DNA of 64,000 nt from Cenococcum geophilum 1.58 (lineage: Eukaryota; Ascomycota; Dothideomycetes; Gloniales; Gloniaceae): contig KV748217.1 of NCBI GenBank assembly GCA_001692895.1, positions 992,001 through 1,056,000 on the forward strand, given 5' to 3'. The notes below the pieces were generated by a model that worked only from the letters and a program-made list of their open reading frames with translations, was not told the origin of the DNA and ran no database searches. Position 1 is the first letter of the stretch. Every line of letters starts with the position of its first letter. Positions 11,883 through 24,124 of the stretch are shown in pieces. The translations under genes and the position numbers were made by a program.

Positions 11883-14026
11883 TTTTTATTTTTTATTTAT
11901 TTTTTATATCCATTGTATTATACTACGTACAATACTGCGCATGCAGCCTTGGGCTATGGCGCTATAGTTCTATATACATAAATCCTTTCTAGGCAGCTTA
12001 ATATGTACTAGTAGCTATGTCCTAATAGTTTATAAACCCCTAAACTAGGAGTTTATAGTTTCCTAGTAAAATACTAAGATACTACAACTACTAGGGAATG
12101 AGAAAATGGTAAGAAAAACTATAAGAAATCCTAACCCCTATCCCTGTCCTTTTGCAATTTATTTCTGTTCTTTTGCTCTCTAATATCTTTTACCCAGAAG
12201 CCTAGTAGGAGTTACCTCCTTCTAGAATCCTATTAATTTTATTCTTCCATAGAATCTTCTACACTAGTACTATGTACTAGTTTAGCTGCTTTAAGAACCT
12301 TGCAGTCTTTACTATTAGCAAAGTGTTTTTCTTTACAATTAATGCAAAGAGGGGTAGTATACTTGCAAGGCCTGCCCCCTACCATACAGGTAGGACAGGC
12401 GTGGTCTTTAGATAGATGTGCAGCCGCATAATATCTATAGGCCCTAGTAGAGCATCTGTCTCCTATATGGCCAAATTTTTGGCAGCTANTNNACTGNGTA
12501 GTAGNAGAGACTTNNNGGTANTTTACTACCTTAGTNGCTGTACCTNNAATTNANATNTCTTTTTNNTTNAGNATTTCTTGTCTTTTTTCTTCGTTCTCTA
12601 TAGTAAAAACTATAGAGCTAAATCTGGTCTGTGGATTGTGTCTTTTTACACTAGATGAGATCCATCTAGGTAGTCCTTATATCCTTATAGGATTAAAAGT
12701 CTTAATTTCTTCTTTTAGAAGCTTAGAGCCTCCTTCTTCTAGGAAAGGTAGGGTAGGAACCCCATGGGCTATAATTTGAACCCATGGTTCTAGTTTTTGT
12801 TCTCTTTAAAAGGTAAAGCAGTTATGCCAGATTTCCTTATATTTAACTAGAAAATCNGCATTATACTCTTCCGTAGTCGTAAGGAGNATATTTTGTTTTC
12901 CNTTAGTTCTAGNTATAGATGCTAAAACAGGTTTTTCTACTTGCAGTTTTAATGCAAATAGTTGATTGACTTTGTTTCGTATAGAGAAGGTATCTAGAGG
13001 TTGGTCCTTTTGGTCTGTGATTAGGACTAGCTTTCTTTCTTATAGCTGCTTTTTCTTACTTCTAGTAGAAGTAGAAGGGGTAGGAAATAGTAGTGATAAG
13101 GGGGGTAGAGAGGACGAAGTAGGGAGGTCCTTCTTTAGCCTCTCTGCGTAGGTTTCTTTAGTAGGGGCTACCTCCTTGCGGAGAGCTCTTACTTCTTTAA
13201 CTAGTCCTTTTAGGACTTCTTTTGTTTTTTCTTTTCCTTTTATAAAGGGATTTTCTCCTGCTAGAATACTACGTGTATAGTCCTCTAGCTGTTTAACTTG
13301 TTCCTTTTTGTCTTCTTCTTCTTATAGCCCTTTATAGGCCTGAGTTAGGCTATCTAGAGCCTTTTGTAGGTGTTGTTCTGGAGAAAGGGGAGAGAAAGAT
13401 ATACTAGGTATACCAGCCGTAAAAGTCATTTGTTTGGTTGTCTTTTTTGTAGGTTTTTGATTTTCTTTTTCAGTAGAAGACTGAGGATGTCCTCTTTTTT
13501 CTCCTGTCCCAAATAGGCTAGGAGGAGGGGAAGGGCCAGGAGAAGGAGAAGGGCCAGAAAAAGTGAATGTAGATATAGACTCATTATCACTTATTTCTAT
13601 AGGAGGTTTCTTTTTAGGCCTGCCGGGCCTTAGCATTTTGTGTCTTATAGGGGGTTTCCTAGTTTTTACTATCCTTATACCCTTTCTCCTTACTAATCCT
13701 ACTAGAAGATTTCTGGGGAGATTAGGCTAAAAGGTAGTAGAGAAACTAGCCCCTATTTTGTTATTGGTGGTAGTGATAGTAGTGGTAGTAGTGGTTTTGG
13801 TGTTCCTATTTGTGCCTCGCTTATAAGCTAGGACCACCCCTAAGAAGAATTTTCTGTTGGGGGAAAGGGGGTAAAACGACAAATAAATCCACCTCTAGCT
13901 CGCTAGGCAGTAGGAATTAGGTCTTGAAAGTTGGAAAATCGATTGTTTTTGGTGGTAAGATGGGTATGCGTAAGTTTTGAAGTGTGGCGCTACCTTTTGG
14001 TAAGGTTGCATGTGTGGTGTAGGTTT
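11883..14026 (-). mobile_element. LINE-like element copy A2 with A-rich tail and target duplication, but no reverse transcriptase
   Basis: This insertion lies in the gag gene of G0. On the minus strand it runs from a 5' leader (14026-13637) through one long ORF1 (13636-12239) and about 330 bases of 3' sequence to an A-rich tail (T-rich on the plus strand at 11883-11909). It is bounded by an 11-bp direct repeat, taggccttatt (11872-11882 and 14027-14037), and G0 gag reads on at both sides. A tail next to a variable-length duplication is typical of target-primed reverse transcription. No RT or endonuclease sequence lies between ORF1 and the tail, so this unit would be non-autonomous or internally deleted. 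It is less RIP-damaged than copy A1. Confidence 0.85.
12239..13636 (-). pseudogene. Gag-like ORF1 protein of the LINE-like element A2 (CCHC zinc knuckle)
   Basis: The frame opens with an intact ATG at 13636 (MLRPGRPKKKPP) and ends at a TAA at 12239-12241, giving 465 codons in one frame. The N-terminus is basic then rich in serine and proline, followed by a charged helical stretch after residue 105. The C-terminus has a knuckle, CQKFGHIGDRC, at about 12450-12480 and further Cys/His pairs (CPTC, CINC, H, C) towards 12310, as in ORF1 proteins of fungal Tad- or L1-like retrotransposons. In-frame stops (the first at 13322) fit CAA or CAG changed by RIP. Several N bases at 12489-12580 and 12857-12913 hide residues. 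Confidence 0.8.
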
Positions 14027-14730
14027 TAGGCCTTATTCTTTAGTATATTTAAGATATAAAGGATCTAGAACTAAACTGTATTAAAGTAGTTCTAGTCCTG
14101 GTTAAAGACTCCCTTAATCTTAATATGCTAGGTTTTAAAATTAGCTTATTATTCTAGTAGGGTACCTTTTCCGCTAAATATTAGCGGGTCTTTAGATCTC
14201 CGTTTTTTTTGCTAGGTTACTACCGTTATTATAGGGGTTAATTATTTTAAAATGGCAATAGTCTTTACCTAGGAGTTAATAGTTCCTATTTAGAAAGTAA
14301 TAAGGGCACTAAGGTTTTTATTAGCTTTCTTATTGGCGGTATTTGTATTATATATACACTATAGTCCTACTTTAATATTATTAAGGAACTTGTTAGTATA
14401 GTTACTAAGGGTAAGGTAAGCTTTGCTAGGCTTAAAGGTCTTAAGGTATAGTAAGGAGCGGCGGATTATTTACGCGATATTAGGGTATATCTCTATAAAA
14501 AGGTCTATAAAAATATCACTGGGGTTTTAGGTTTCGGCCATTTTGGCGTTATTAGTGTTGCCTATTTAGGCGCTAGGTAAAAACTAAGGATTATTCTAGG
14601 ACTATGCTGGGGATGTATTAGTTTTAGCAGAGGTGTGCGTAGGTCGCGATTACTCTAGGGCGGGGGTTAATTGGCTAGGGTATAAGGAATTAGTAATCGC
14701 GACGGGGCGCATATTAAAGATACTATAAAC

Positions 14731-14917
14731 TGTTATAGTGCTGTAATAAAGTAGATTAAATAACTACGTTATAGTATAAAGAGGGGAACAAGGTAGAAAG
14801 GGGGTATTGTATATAAATAGTAGGGCCAGCCGTTAAGTCACTAGTGGTGGGCCAGCTAATAGTAGGAAATAGTACAAGACAGTATAAAACAGTATACGTT
14901 AGGTTAGTGCTATAACA
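14731..14917 (-). repeat. 5' LTR of gypsy G0
   Basis: 187 bp, direct copy of 5430-5616, followed by the ctagc target duplication at 14918-14922. Confidence 0.9.
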
Positions 14918-15764
14918 CTAGCCCAGTTATATTTATTAAATTTAACCCTTTATATTAAGACCTAATTTAATAATACTAGCTCTACTACTATTAGGAAGTC
15001 TCTAATTACTTAGTCGCTATATATATCTAGTAGGTTAATCTTTTAACAGTCGTTATATATCTGCTTCTACTACTATAGCTAGACCTTAAAGTTCTAGTTC
15101 TTTAGGCCCTTTTTAACCTTGGCGTATTAAATAGATAGGTAAAGCTAATATGCTATATTAGTAGGGGCAACCCTTTTCTTAAAAGCTACTAGTATATAGG
15201 TGTTAAGGTTCCTAGCTACTATACTAGTAATATAGCTTTATAGGGAGGTTAAAGCTACCTTCTACTTCTTATATTCCTTCTCTACTATCTTATACCTCTT
15301 ATAGAGAATTTAAAGCTCGTCCTTTTTGTTCTTAGAGAGAGCTATATATAAGGTTATTCCTAGCTTTATATCTTAAGGCTTAAAAAAGGCTAGTTTAAGC
15401 AATCGGGGCAACTAATCCCGTTTAGTTAAGGGGTTAACGTATTCCTATATGTTACCTATTTAAGCTTAAAGCCTAATAAGGTTAATCCATTCGTCTTAAT
15501 TAGCTTGGTTTAATAATATTACCGTTATAGTAATAGTTTAGGTAGGTTAAGAAGTTATATTAAAAGGTGCTTATAAAGACGAATAAAGTATTTAATAAGG
15601 GGTATAATTAATTAAATTAATTAGTTAAATAGGTATAATATAGTAAGTCATCCGGGCTTATAACTGTTAATTAATAGTCCGTGCGCTAATAAGTAAGTAA
15701 AAAAAAATAAGGACTTTATCTATTTAAACTATAAAGAAAAGAAGCTATTTATATATAAGGTAGG
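14918..15764 (-). mobile_element. Ty1/copia C0, 5' part (gag and leader)
   Basis: The minus strand encodes a copia gag of the fungal type with a UBN2-like arrangement (blocks such as KFNKYNQAS next to the G0 junction and TRRYQ-like LYLSIQYAK further upstream), continuing the polyprotein interrupted at 5429. Gag seems to start near 15600. Non-coding leader follows to 15764, where element X is inserted. C0 sequence should resume at 25775. Confidence 0.7.
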
Positions 15765-16022
15765 TATAAGGTAGTATTACTAGGGTATATAATAGGGAGT
15801 AGGTAAGCCAAGTATAAGTTATATAGGGAGTTAATAGAAGAGGACGATATAGTAATAAGGGTAGGTAATAGCCTTATACTAAGACGAACTAATAGGGGAG
15901 GAAGGAGGCTGTAAGCCTAAGGAGCTTATAAGGGGTAGCTAAGGCCTAGCTAAAGGCTAGCCTTAGTAGCTCCTAAGAGCTTTTAGGATATAGCTAAGTA
16001 AGGGACTAAAAGTACCCTTATA
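15765..16022 (-). repeat. 3' LTR of element X (RIP-mutated)
   Basis: 258-bp direct copy of 25512-25769. Nearly all differences are C-to-T or G-to-A relative to the right copy. Confidence 0.9.
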
Positions 16023-16104
16023 TTGCCCCCTCCTTAATTAGGGCTGGCCCCCAGCCTATATCCTAATAGATTGATTTTATATATAGAAAGGTAAGTAGTG
16101 TAGA

Positions 16105-16525
16105 TGTAACGAAGCCTTGTAGTAGGGACTACGGTAGGCTTATTAATGGGCTAGGTGTGTAGGTATTGTAAGTAAGTTAACAACGTAATAATAACTGGTG
16201 GAGTGGTTGCCTAATAGATTAACTCTAATTGTATTCTGAGAATTACTATAAGGAAGGAACTATCTAGGTAGGGACTAAGGGTCCTTAAATACACAACCAT
16301 ACTCCTATAAAATCCTTCTTATACGTAATATACATCTTATACGTAAGGTATATAAGTTCCCTTCGTTCCTCTTATTCCTCTTATAGCACCTTATATGACC
16401 TTAGTTACCATTCCTCGTTATATAGTTCTATAGGTTCTATTCTGGACCGTGCTTATATTAACTAACTAGCTTCTTTTAACTCTTCTCTAAGTAGTCGTAA
16501 TATTGTACTTAAAGCGTCCGTAATA
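16105..16525 (-). repeat. 3' LTR of G1
   Basis: 421 bp, direct copy of 23704-24124, next to the gtaga duplication. Confidence 0.92.
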
Positions 16526-17179
16526 CTATCTCCCTTCTCTCTATCTTCGTCCTTAAAGATATCTAGCATCTCTAAGTTGTTTACTAGAGGTATAATATCC
16601 ATTTAATTAATTTAGTTAATATCGTTACTTATAATGCCTAAAGCTTCTTCTTCTTTATACGCGCAACGTTATGCTCATACTATTGCTATAATATTATTAC
16701 TTAGTAAAATAATACCGTCTCCATGTTCTTGTTGCTTAAGGGAGGGGTTAGTATATATTGCGCTGGCGAGTCCTTTATCTTGGCAACCCTCCTTTTATTT
16801 AGAGTGCACTAAAGCAAATATTTAATTGTCTTGCGATGTTCGTTTTACTTCTAACGCTAAGTATACGCGTCCTATAACTCTTAATAGTCTTTAAGTTCCC
16901 TAAGTAATTTATTATAGGGTCTCATGTTTAATCTGCTGCTATAAAGCTTAATAGTGACCTGGCGTAGGCCCTTGCTAAGCTTAAGTGTTTTTAGAATGTG
17001 GAATAGAAGGTCTTTACTACTCGCATTGCGGCGTCTACCTGTTTACTCCGTCTTAAGAAGGTGCGTAAGAAGGTTTGCTCTAAGGAGTGGAAACTTATAG
17101 AATAAGGTCTGTAGGAACTTAGTAATAAAAGAATAGATTCTCTTCTAATAGAGAAGGAAACAACTTTAAGTAGTTTAGT
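16526..17179 (-). other. Conserved region between pol and the 3' LTR of the G1/G2/G4 family (candidate third ORF)
   Basis: This block is present at the same place in G2 (42366-43020) and G4 (60095-60752). On the sense strand one frame gives an acidic stretch well conserved between copies (DIIPLVNDLKILGIFKDED in G4) that runs on through the purine tract into the 3' LTR. Both strands have further open stretches because RIP removes few sense codons, so coding is likely but unproven. It has no match to a family I can name. Confidence 0.5.
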
Positions 17180-20100
17180 AGTTGCTCTTCTTAGGTCCCC
17201 CTTAGGTGGCTTGTTTTTTAGTAATTCCTCTTTATTAATATTGCCTGACCTTTTCTCTTCCGATACTCCTATACCTTTCCTATAGCGTTCCTTAAATTCT
17301 CTAGTAGCTCCTAGGTAGTCTTATTATAGCCTATCTACTTTACTTTGTACTATATTTTGTTATTAATGTCCTTATAACTAATAATCTTTAAAACTTGCTA
17401 TTTATCTTCTTCCTATTCTCTATATGTGTCTACTTTATAGGCTAGTGGCTTAACATTTCTATGTGCTGGCTTTAGCATTGCGATGTGCTGTATAGGGTAG
17501 ATCTTTATTTTGGCTGGTAGGTTTAATTTAAACGTAACTAATGAAATTTTCTGTGTGATTTTAAAAGGTCCTAGTCTGATATGGTCCAACTTCTTACTTG
17601 GTTATTAACTTTTAAAATTTTTGTGTAGTAGCTATACTTTATTTCCCTCCTTAAGATCTAGTCCCTTAGATCTCTTAGTATTGTAGTACTTTTTTATTCT
17701 TTATTATACTGTCTTAGCTATTTCCGTAAGGTTTGTATAAAGATTTATTAAAGTCTCTATTCTTTACTTAGCTTTACTACTTGTTTTCTTAGCTTATTAT
17801 AGCGATAATAATATTCTTAGCTCGTATCCGTAATTCGCCTTAAATAGTAACATACCTATTCCTTCTTGTAGTGTTGTATTGTATACAAATTGTATAACTG
17901 GTAATAGCGATACTTAATTATTCTGTGCGTGATTAATATAGTGCCTTAGATACTGCTTTAGTGTCTAGTTTAATCTTTCTATTTAACCGTCTGTCTGCGG
18001 ATAATATGCGGTAGAAGTTGCTGCTTGAACTCTTTATTTCGCTAAGAATACTTTCTAGAATACTGCTACAAATCTTGGATCTCTATCTAATATAATTTTG
18101 TTTAGTGCTCTATATCTTATAAATACTTCTTTAATATAGATTCTAGCGATATCTTCCGCTAAGATTTCTTCCGTATAGGCTATAAAGTATCCCTACTTTA
18201 TAAGCTTGTCTACTATTACTAAGATTACATTATAATCTTGTCCGGTAATAGGGTTTTTTAATTTTAGCAACTTAATAATAAAGTCCTATAATATAACCTC
18301 CTATAGTCTCTCTAGTATTTTAATAGGTTATAGCCCTCCATACGGCTTATGCCTTATTAGTTTATTTCTTTAGTAATCTAGACACTCTTTAGTAACCCTT
18401 TTAGCTATCCTCTAGATTCCGTTAATAATATACTCCTTTTAGAGTCTTAATACTAAGCCCGTGGCTCCGTTATATCCTTAAGTTAGTCCCTTATAGAAGT
18501 CTTCTACGAACTGCTCTGCTATGCTTTTTAGGATGTACTTTGCTTCTTAATTTTTATATATATCTGACTATGGGTCTTCTAGTTGTGCTTCTAGAATTCT
18601 TTATACCTAAAAGTTTTCTGGTATTTTATAGACTTTCCTTTCTAACTTATTCTCTTGTGTTGCTATAATCTTTAGATAATTGTACCTAATTAGTCTATCT
18701 ATGTCTTTTTGCAGTAAAGCCCCTAATGGCTTTTTGTTATTCTGTAGTTTAGCCTTTTAACTTAATATATCGGCTCGCGTATTGTCTATTTCCTTGGTAT
18801 ACTAAATTTTAAAATAGTATTCTACAAGTATCTCTACCCATCTAACCTGTCTTTGGTTAAGTTTCTTTATTATTAGGAATCCTGTTAGGTTTTTATAGTC
18901 CGTTTTAACTATAAATAGTTTCTCTATGCCTTATAAGAATGCTCTCTATTCCTTTAGTGCTGTAACTATACCTAATAACTTCTTATTATAGATGTTATAG
19001 TTTAACTCTAGTGGTGTTATCTTCCGACTGTAGTATACTACTAGATGCCATCTATCTAGATGCTTTTATATAAAGTATACTCCTAGTGTAAAGTCTAATA
19101 TATCTATTTCTATAACCGTCTCTAGTCCTAGTTAATAGATCTTAAGAACTAGTTCCTAGGTAAATAACTCTTTAACTTTCTTAAAGAGTTTTTACTATTC
19201 CTTTCCCTATGCTTATAGTTCTTCTTTCTTTATTAGTTATATAAATGGTTTAATATCCTTTAACTATTACGCTATAAACCTTCTATAGTAATTGCAAAAC
19301 CCTAGGAATAATCTTAACTACGTGACGTTCTCTAATTCCTGCTAATTTACTATAGCCTTAATCTTCTTTAGATTTATGCTAAGTTGGCCTAGTTTAATAA
19401 TAAATCTAATAAAATTGGTCTTCCTGGTAAAGAACTTGTATTTCTTAATTGCTACTAGCATCTATTCTTCCTATAGTCTCTTTAAAACCTATTTAACGTA
19501 TTCTCTATGCTCTTCTTTATTTATTAAGTAAATAATAATATTATTAAGGTATGCTATAATAAATTTATTTAAATATTCTTCTAATATATTATTAATACGC
19601 TTCTAAAATATTATTAGTGCGTTTATAAGCCCGAATTATATAACTAATGGTTTATATAGTCTTTCCTTTAACCTAAAAGCTGCCTTCTATTTATTGCCTT
19701 CCTTAATCCTAATCTAATGGTACGCCTATCTTAGATCTATCTTTGTAAAGATTTGCGTATTGCTTATCCTATCTTAGATTTCGCTAATTAAGGGTAAAGG
19801 ATACCTATCCTTTTTGGTGATATTGTTTAACTATCTATAGTTAATGTATAGCCTTAGTTTGCTATTCTTTTTTGGTACGAATAGTACTAGATATCCCGCT
19901 AATGACTATAATGGTCTAATATATCCTTTTCATAAGTTTTTTTAGATAAACTCTTTTAATGCTCTACCTTCTTTTTTGGTAAGCTTATAGATTGGAAAGA
20001 ATCTTAGACTTATTCCTAATTCTAATTCTATCTTATAGTCCTATATTATATACTCTAATAGCTTTTTACTCTTAGGTAACTATAGTTTCTTACCATACTT

Positions 20101-23100
20101 ATGGTATCTTTTTAGTATATAGCTTAACCCTTTTTTTGTTTCTTTATAGGTCGCTCTTACTTAGTACTATACCAACTTAGCTTATTATTATATTTTGCGG
20201 CGTCGTATATTCCTAATATTAACCTAACCTGTAACCTAATTAATCTTTGGATTATATTCCTGTAACTAAGGTATTCCTAGTACTGCCTTATTATTCCCTA
20301 ATAGTAATATGTCAAAAGACATCTCAACTAGTCTTCCTTTAATGGTTAGCTGAATAGGTCCTGTTTTGAGATTAATAATGCCTCCTCCGTAGGCTATTAG
20401 ATCTCCTAAAATTGTCACTAATAGGTAAGGATATTCCTTTTGCCTATGTGGTAATCCTATTCTTTTTACTGTTACTAGCGAGATATAGTTCCTTATTGCT
20501 CCACTATCTATTAATGCCTTAAACTGTTAATCTTGCCACTTAATTTATAAATTTAGGTATTGTCCTTAAATTCCTTTAAGGGTCTAAGGCTCTACTACTA
20601 GCTCCCTCTGGTCCTATAGGCCTCTACTTTTCCTAACTATTAGCTGCTAGATCCTGTTTATACTTAGTCTAACTTAGGCTAATACTTAGTTCACTTTTTA
20701 TCTTTAATGTGCCATAGATAAGTGTTCTCTAGATATTCCTACTATTATCGTCTATCTAGGCATTCCTTCGTAAGGAATCTTCCTGGTTAGAGTGTTAAGT
20801 CCCCTTATTCTTGAACTTCTACTAGGTGCTAACTATGTATATACTTAGTGTTTTGGTATTTCGCCTTATCTATTATCTAATATATCCTTATTAGATACTT
20901 TCAATTTTTATCCTTTAGTGCTCTATATATGTTGCACATATTATCTACGCATGCTATCCACAATAGTGTGTGATGTGCTTAATATCTTAGGTTAACTCTT
21001 GGTTTATTTTTATCCTGGAGTTTAAACCTCTTTTATATTAATCTAAGCGTTATAACTTTATTTGCGGGTACTAAGATTTATCTTTTATTTCTTTAGTCCT
21101 CTAATTGCTCCTCTAGATCTTTTAATATTATAATTAAGGCCCCCTTAATATAAGTTATAGCCTTCTCTATGATTAGGTGGTCTTGGATAACTTTCTCGTC
21201 TAACTATATATAGAAATCTTCCCACTTATTATTGTGTTGTTACCTATACTACTTTTAGTACAGCTACTTAAGTGTATATAGCTTATCCGTAAGGAAATAT
21301 CTCTTCATTATTATATTGTAATAGCCTTTAGTATATCATTCCTTAAACCTGGTAGGAATCCCTAGATCCTCTTCTTATTCTAGTTTAGTAAGCTACTTAG
21401 CTCTTAGTGTGCCTATTCTAGGCCTATTAGTAATTCTTTATACTAGCGCTCTATCCTTTATACGTCCTAATGTGCTAGATCTCTTATCTAGTTTCTGTTC
21501 TTGCTATAAGGTAATTCTTGCCCTAAATTCCTCTATAGTTTCCTTTATGTCGCGTCTTACGAGTAAATCCTTAAAGTTTTTATACTTCTTGATCTTGGTA
21601 TCAACTTTTCAATCTTTAGGCTAAATACTATGTTCTCCTAGTAAGTCCTCTAGGTCCATATATCTGTCTCCTAGTTTAATTACTATTTGCGCTATAGATT
21701 CTCTAATCTATAAAGAAGCCTTTTACCTCTTACTTATAGGTGTCCTAATTTATGCTCTAAATTCTTGACCCCTTAGATTCTTTAATCCTAAGCTTGCTTT
21801 TAACTTAAGCTTAGCCCCTACCTTAGTCTAATTAGGCTTAACTAGTGTCCTCGTCTCCTCTTAAGAGTCCTAGATCTCACTTATCTTATCTTAAAAGTCT
21901 TATACCGTTAGGAATTCTTGTCCTAAGCTTATTTGTATATCCTTAAACTAAGCTGCTGCTCTACTCTATTAGTTTCTATCTATTATAGGTCTTTAAGCTT
22001 ACCTTATCTTGTCTTAAGAATCTTAGTCGTCTTTTATCTTATTTTAAGAATCTTAAGCCTTTGGCTTTTTGCCTTTATTAAGTGGTAAGCTAGTACTAGC
22101 AGTTGTCTACTTGCTTAATTGTCTTTAAATATTACTCCTTCTGTCTTATAAAGTAATGGATGCCGTATCTAATGGTGTTATAATACCCGTTACTAAACCT
22201 TACTCTATGGCGGTCTTAGTCTCTGCTTCTATTACGTTATTAAGGTTTGGATACCCCTAGTTAGTTCCTTTACTATCCTTATTGCTATTAATTAATAAGT
22301 ACTCCGACTCTATTATTATTATTACTAATCTTTATCTGTATGTTGCTGTAATATCTTAATCTAGCTTATAGAGTTAATCTTATTCTTTATCTAACTCTTT
22401 AGTTCTTCTAAGTCCCTTTAACTTTGGCTCTTATAGCTAATAGCTTATACCATACTTAGTATTTTTATAAATTTGGCATGCGTTGTTATAATAAAACGCA
22501 AAACTTCTAATTAAATATTCTTTTATTCCTCGTAGCGTACTGTCGTCCCTCTATATATATATGTTATATACTACTAGTCTAGTTCCCTTTATTATATAGT
22601 AACTCTAACTATCTTTATAATCCCTTGCGAAGTAACCCTATTTTCCGCAATTTATATAAGCTCCGTCTCTAAACTATTGACTTTGTTATAGAGTCCGCCT
22701 AAACGTCTTCTGCTATTAAGATCCCTAGTTTGGCCTATGCTCCTTAGTCCTATAATTACTAGATCCTTAACCTCTAGGTTTTTATAGTTTTTTACTCTAT
22801 CTTTTATGGGCTTCTTTAGTACTACTTAGGTCCATTGGCTCTGCGCCATACTATAGTTTTTAATTTGGCTTTAGTTGTTGCGTACTTTGCGTCTTATATA
22901 ACTGTAGAACTCTATCCTAGCCCTTCTTAGCCTGTTCCCTTTAGAAGATCCTATTATTAATCTTAATCGCTTAATCTATTAATTCCCTTAGGGTATCCGC
23001 ATCTTCTATTAGAATAATTATATCTTGGACTTTAGCCTTAAGTCCTTATTTGTACTATGCCATAAGTGCCTTATTATTCTACTTAAGTTATATAGCTAGC

Positions 23101-23663
23101 GTTTAGAATTGTGTTGTGTACTTAATCGCTAAAGTCCGTTGTATTAGGTCCTAAAGCTTTTTTTCTGCTATAGTTGTTGCTTCTAGGTCCCCGAATATTT
23201 GTATAAGTCGCTTTATAAATCCGTTCTAGCTTAAAAACATAAACCGTACTTCCTGGTTTATTGTTGTTATTTTATTTACTTATATCTCTGTAAGGTAAGG
23301 CTTAAACTACTTAAGTACTCTTCCTAATAAGAATAATCCTGTATATGCTATTTAATCTATAGTTGTTGCCAGCTTTGCTCTTTCCTGCGCAACCTTAAAG
23401 TGTATTTACGTAAGGAATCCTTTAAGCTTTAATCTTTCTCCTAAGAATCTTTTAATTGATAGTAACTTAACCTTTGCTGCTCCTATCCTATTAATCCTAT
23501 TTTTAAGTGCCGCATTGTCTCCCGTTAGCTAATTAACTATTGTTTGTAACTGTTCTACTATTATAGGTTGTTATAAGTTAGTGTTTGCTATACTAGTATT
23601 GTTACCTGATTCTAACGTAGTTGCCGCCGTTAATGGCGTTGTGGTGGCTACTTTTGGTGGCAT
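17180..23663 (-). pseudogene. gag-pol of gypsy G1
   Basis: The start ATG at 23661-23663 is intact (MPPKVATTTPLTAATTLE), and the first stop follows after about 30 codons where a glutamine is expected. Gag with a decayed CCHC knuckle lies at about 22600, protease near 20500, RT at about 19400-19930 with the YLDD box changed to YLNN near 19540, RNase H at about 18760-19150, integrase at about 17820-18520 (TDGQIERLNQTLEQYLR-type block near 17970), and a chromodomain-like WEPLENL-type tail near 17300. Stops are spread throughout, so the gene is dead. Approximate limits come from comparison with G4. Confidence 0.88.
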
Positions 23664-23703
23664 GTTATTTGACTTATTAAAACCGTAACCCTGGTAGTAA
23701 TTA

Positions 23704-24124
23704 TGTAATAAAGCCTTGTAGTAGGGACTATGGTAGGCTCGTTAATAGGCTAGGTGTGTAGGTATTGTAAGTAAGTTAATAACGTAATAATAACTGGTAG
23801 AGTGGTTGCCTAATAGATTAACTCTAATTGTATTCTGAGAATTACTATAAGGAAGGAACTATCTAGGTAGGGACTGAGGGTCCTTAAATACACAACCGTA
23901 CTCCTATGAAATCCTTCTTGTACGTAATGTACGTCTTATACGTGAGGTACGTGAGTTCCCTTCGTTCCTCTTGTTTCTTTTGTAGCACCTTATGTGACCT
24001 TAGTTACTATTCCTCGTTATATGGTTCTACGGGTTCCATCCTGGACCGTGCTTGTATTAACCAACTAGCTTCTTCTAACTCTTCTCTAAGTAGTCGTAAC
24101 ATTGTACTTAAAGCGTCCGTAATA
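23704..24124 (-). repeat. 5' LTR of G1
   Basis: 421 bp, direct copy of 16105-16525, followed by gtaga. It retains more G and C than its partner. Confidence 0.92.

Larger units (their letters stand above)
5990..14541 (-). pseudogene. gag-pol of gypsy G0 (broken by RIP stops and two insertions)
   Basis: A start codon survives at 14539-14541 (MAET...). Gag runs to the A2 insertion at 14026, resumes at 11871 and includes a decayed cysteine motif near 11200. A protease-like LVDSSS block lies near 10720. RT is at about 8280-9350 with the FxSxFxRF-type thumb sequence FLSFANFYQRFI; T1 interrupts it at 8909-9322. RNase H with YNKELLAIIKALKE is near 7900. Integrase is at about 6480-7300, followed by a C-terminal tail. 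TAA and TAG codons stand where glutamine is expected throughout. It is non-functional. Confidence 0.85.
5430..14917 (-). mobile_element. Ty3/gypsy retrotransposon G0, complete but nested and RIP-inactivated
   Basis: Both ends carry 187-bp LTRs (5430-5616 and 14731-14917) beginning TGTTATAG and ending GCTATAACA or its RIP variant. The element is flanked by a perfect 5-bp duplication, ctagc, at 5425-5429 and 14918-14922, and copia C0 reads through on both sides. A purine-rich tract (AGGAAAAGGAGTAC on the minus strand) precedes the 3' LTR. Gene order on the minus strand is gag, protease, RT, RNase H, integrase, as in Ty3/gypsy elements. Two later insertions lie inside: T1 in the RT gene and A2 in gag. 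Removing them leaves about 6.9 kb. Confidence 0.92.
16105..24124 (-). mobile_element. Ty3/gypsy chromodomain retrotransposon G1 (8020 bp, complete, RIP-inactivated)
   Basis: The 421-bp LTRs at 16105-16525 and 23704-24124 are direct copies, and the element is flanked by a perfect gtaga duplication (16100-16104 and 24125-24129). It is the same family as G2 and G4. On the minus strand the order is gag, protease, RT, RNase H, integrase, chromodomain-like tail, a conserved 0.65-kb region, purine tract and 3' LTR. A conserved purine tract (AGAGAGAAGGGAGATAG) precedes the 3' LTR. No tRNA-type TGG primer site was seen just inside the 5' LTR, where AATTACTACCAGGGTTACGG is found. The right LTR is clearly less RIP-damaged than the left. 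Confidence 0.93.

Noticed and set aside
15765-16022. 5' LTR of copia C0
   Set aside because: A purine tract abuts it on the right (minus-strand reading), so it is a 3' LTR of an element lying to the right, namely X.
16634-16825. Cysteine-containing 63-residue ORF on the strand opposite to G1
   Set aside because: Equivalent antisense frames exist in G2 and G4, but the sense frame at the same place is better conserved and more protein-like. RIP-biased DNA gives open antisense frames easily.
21409-21624. Short plus-strand ORFs within G1 and G2 (also 47246-47449 and 49115-49441)
   Set aside because: They are antisense shadows of gag in the gypsy elements.
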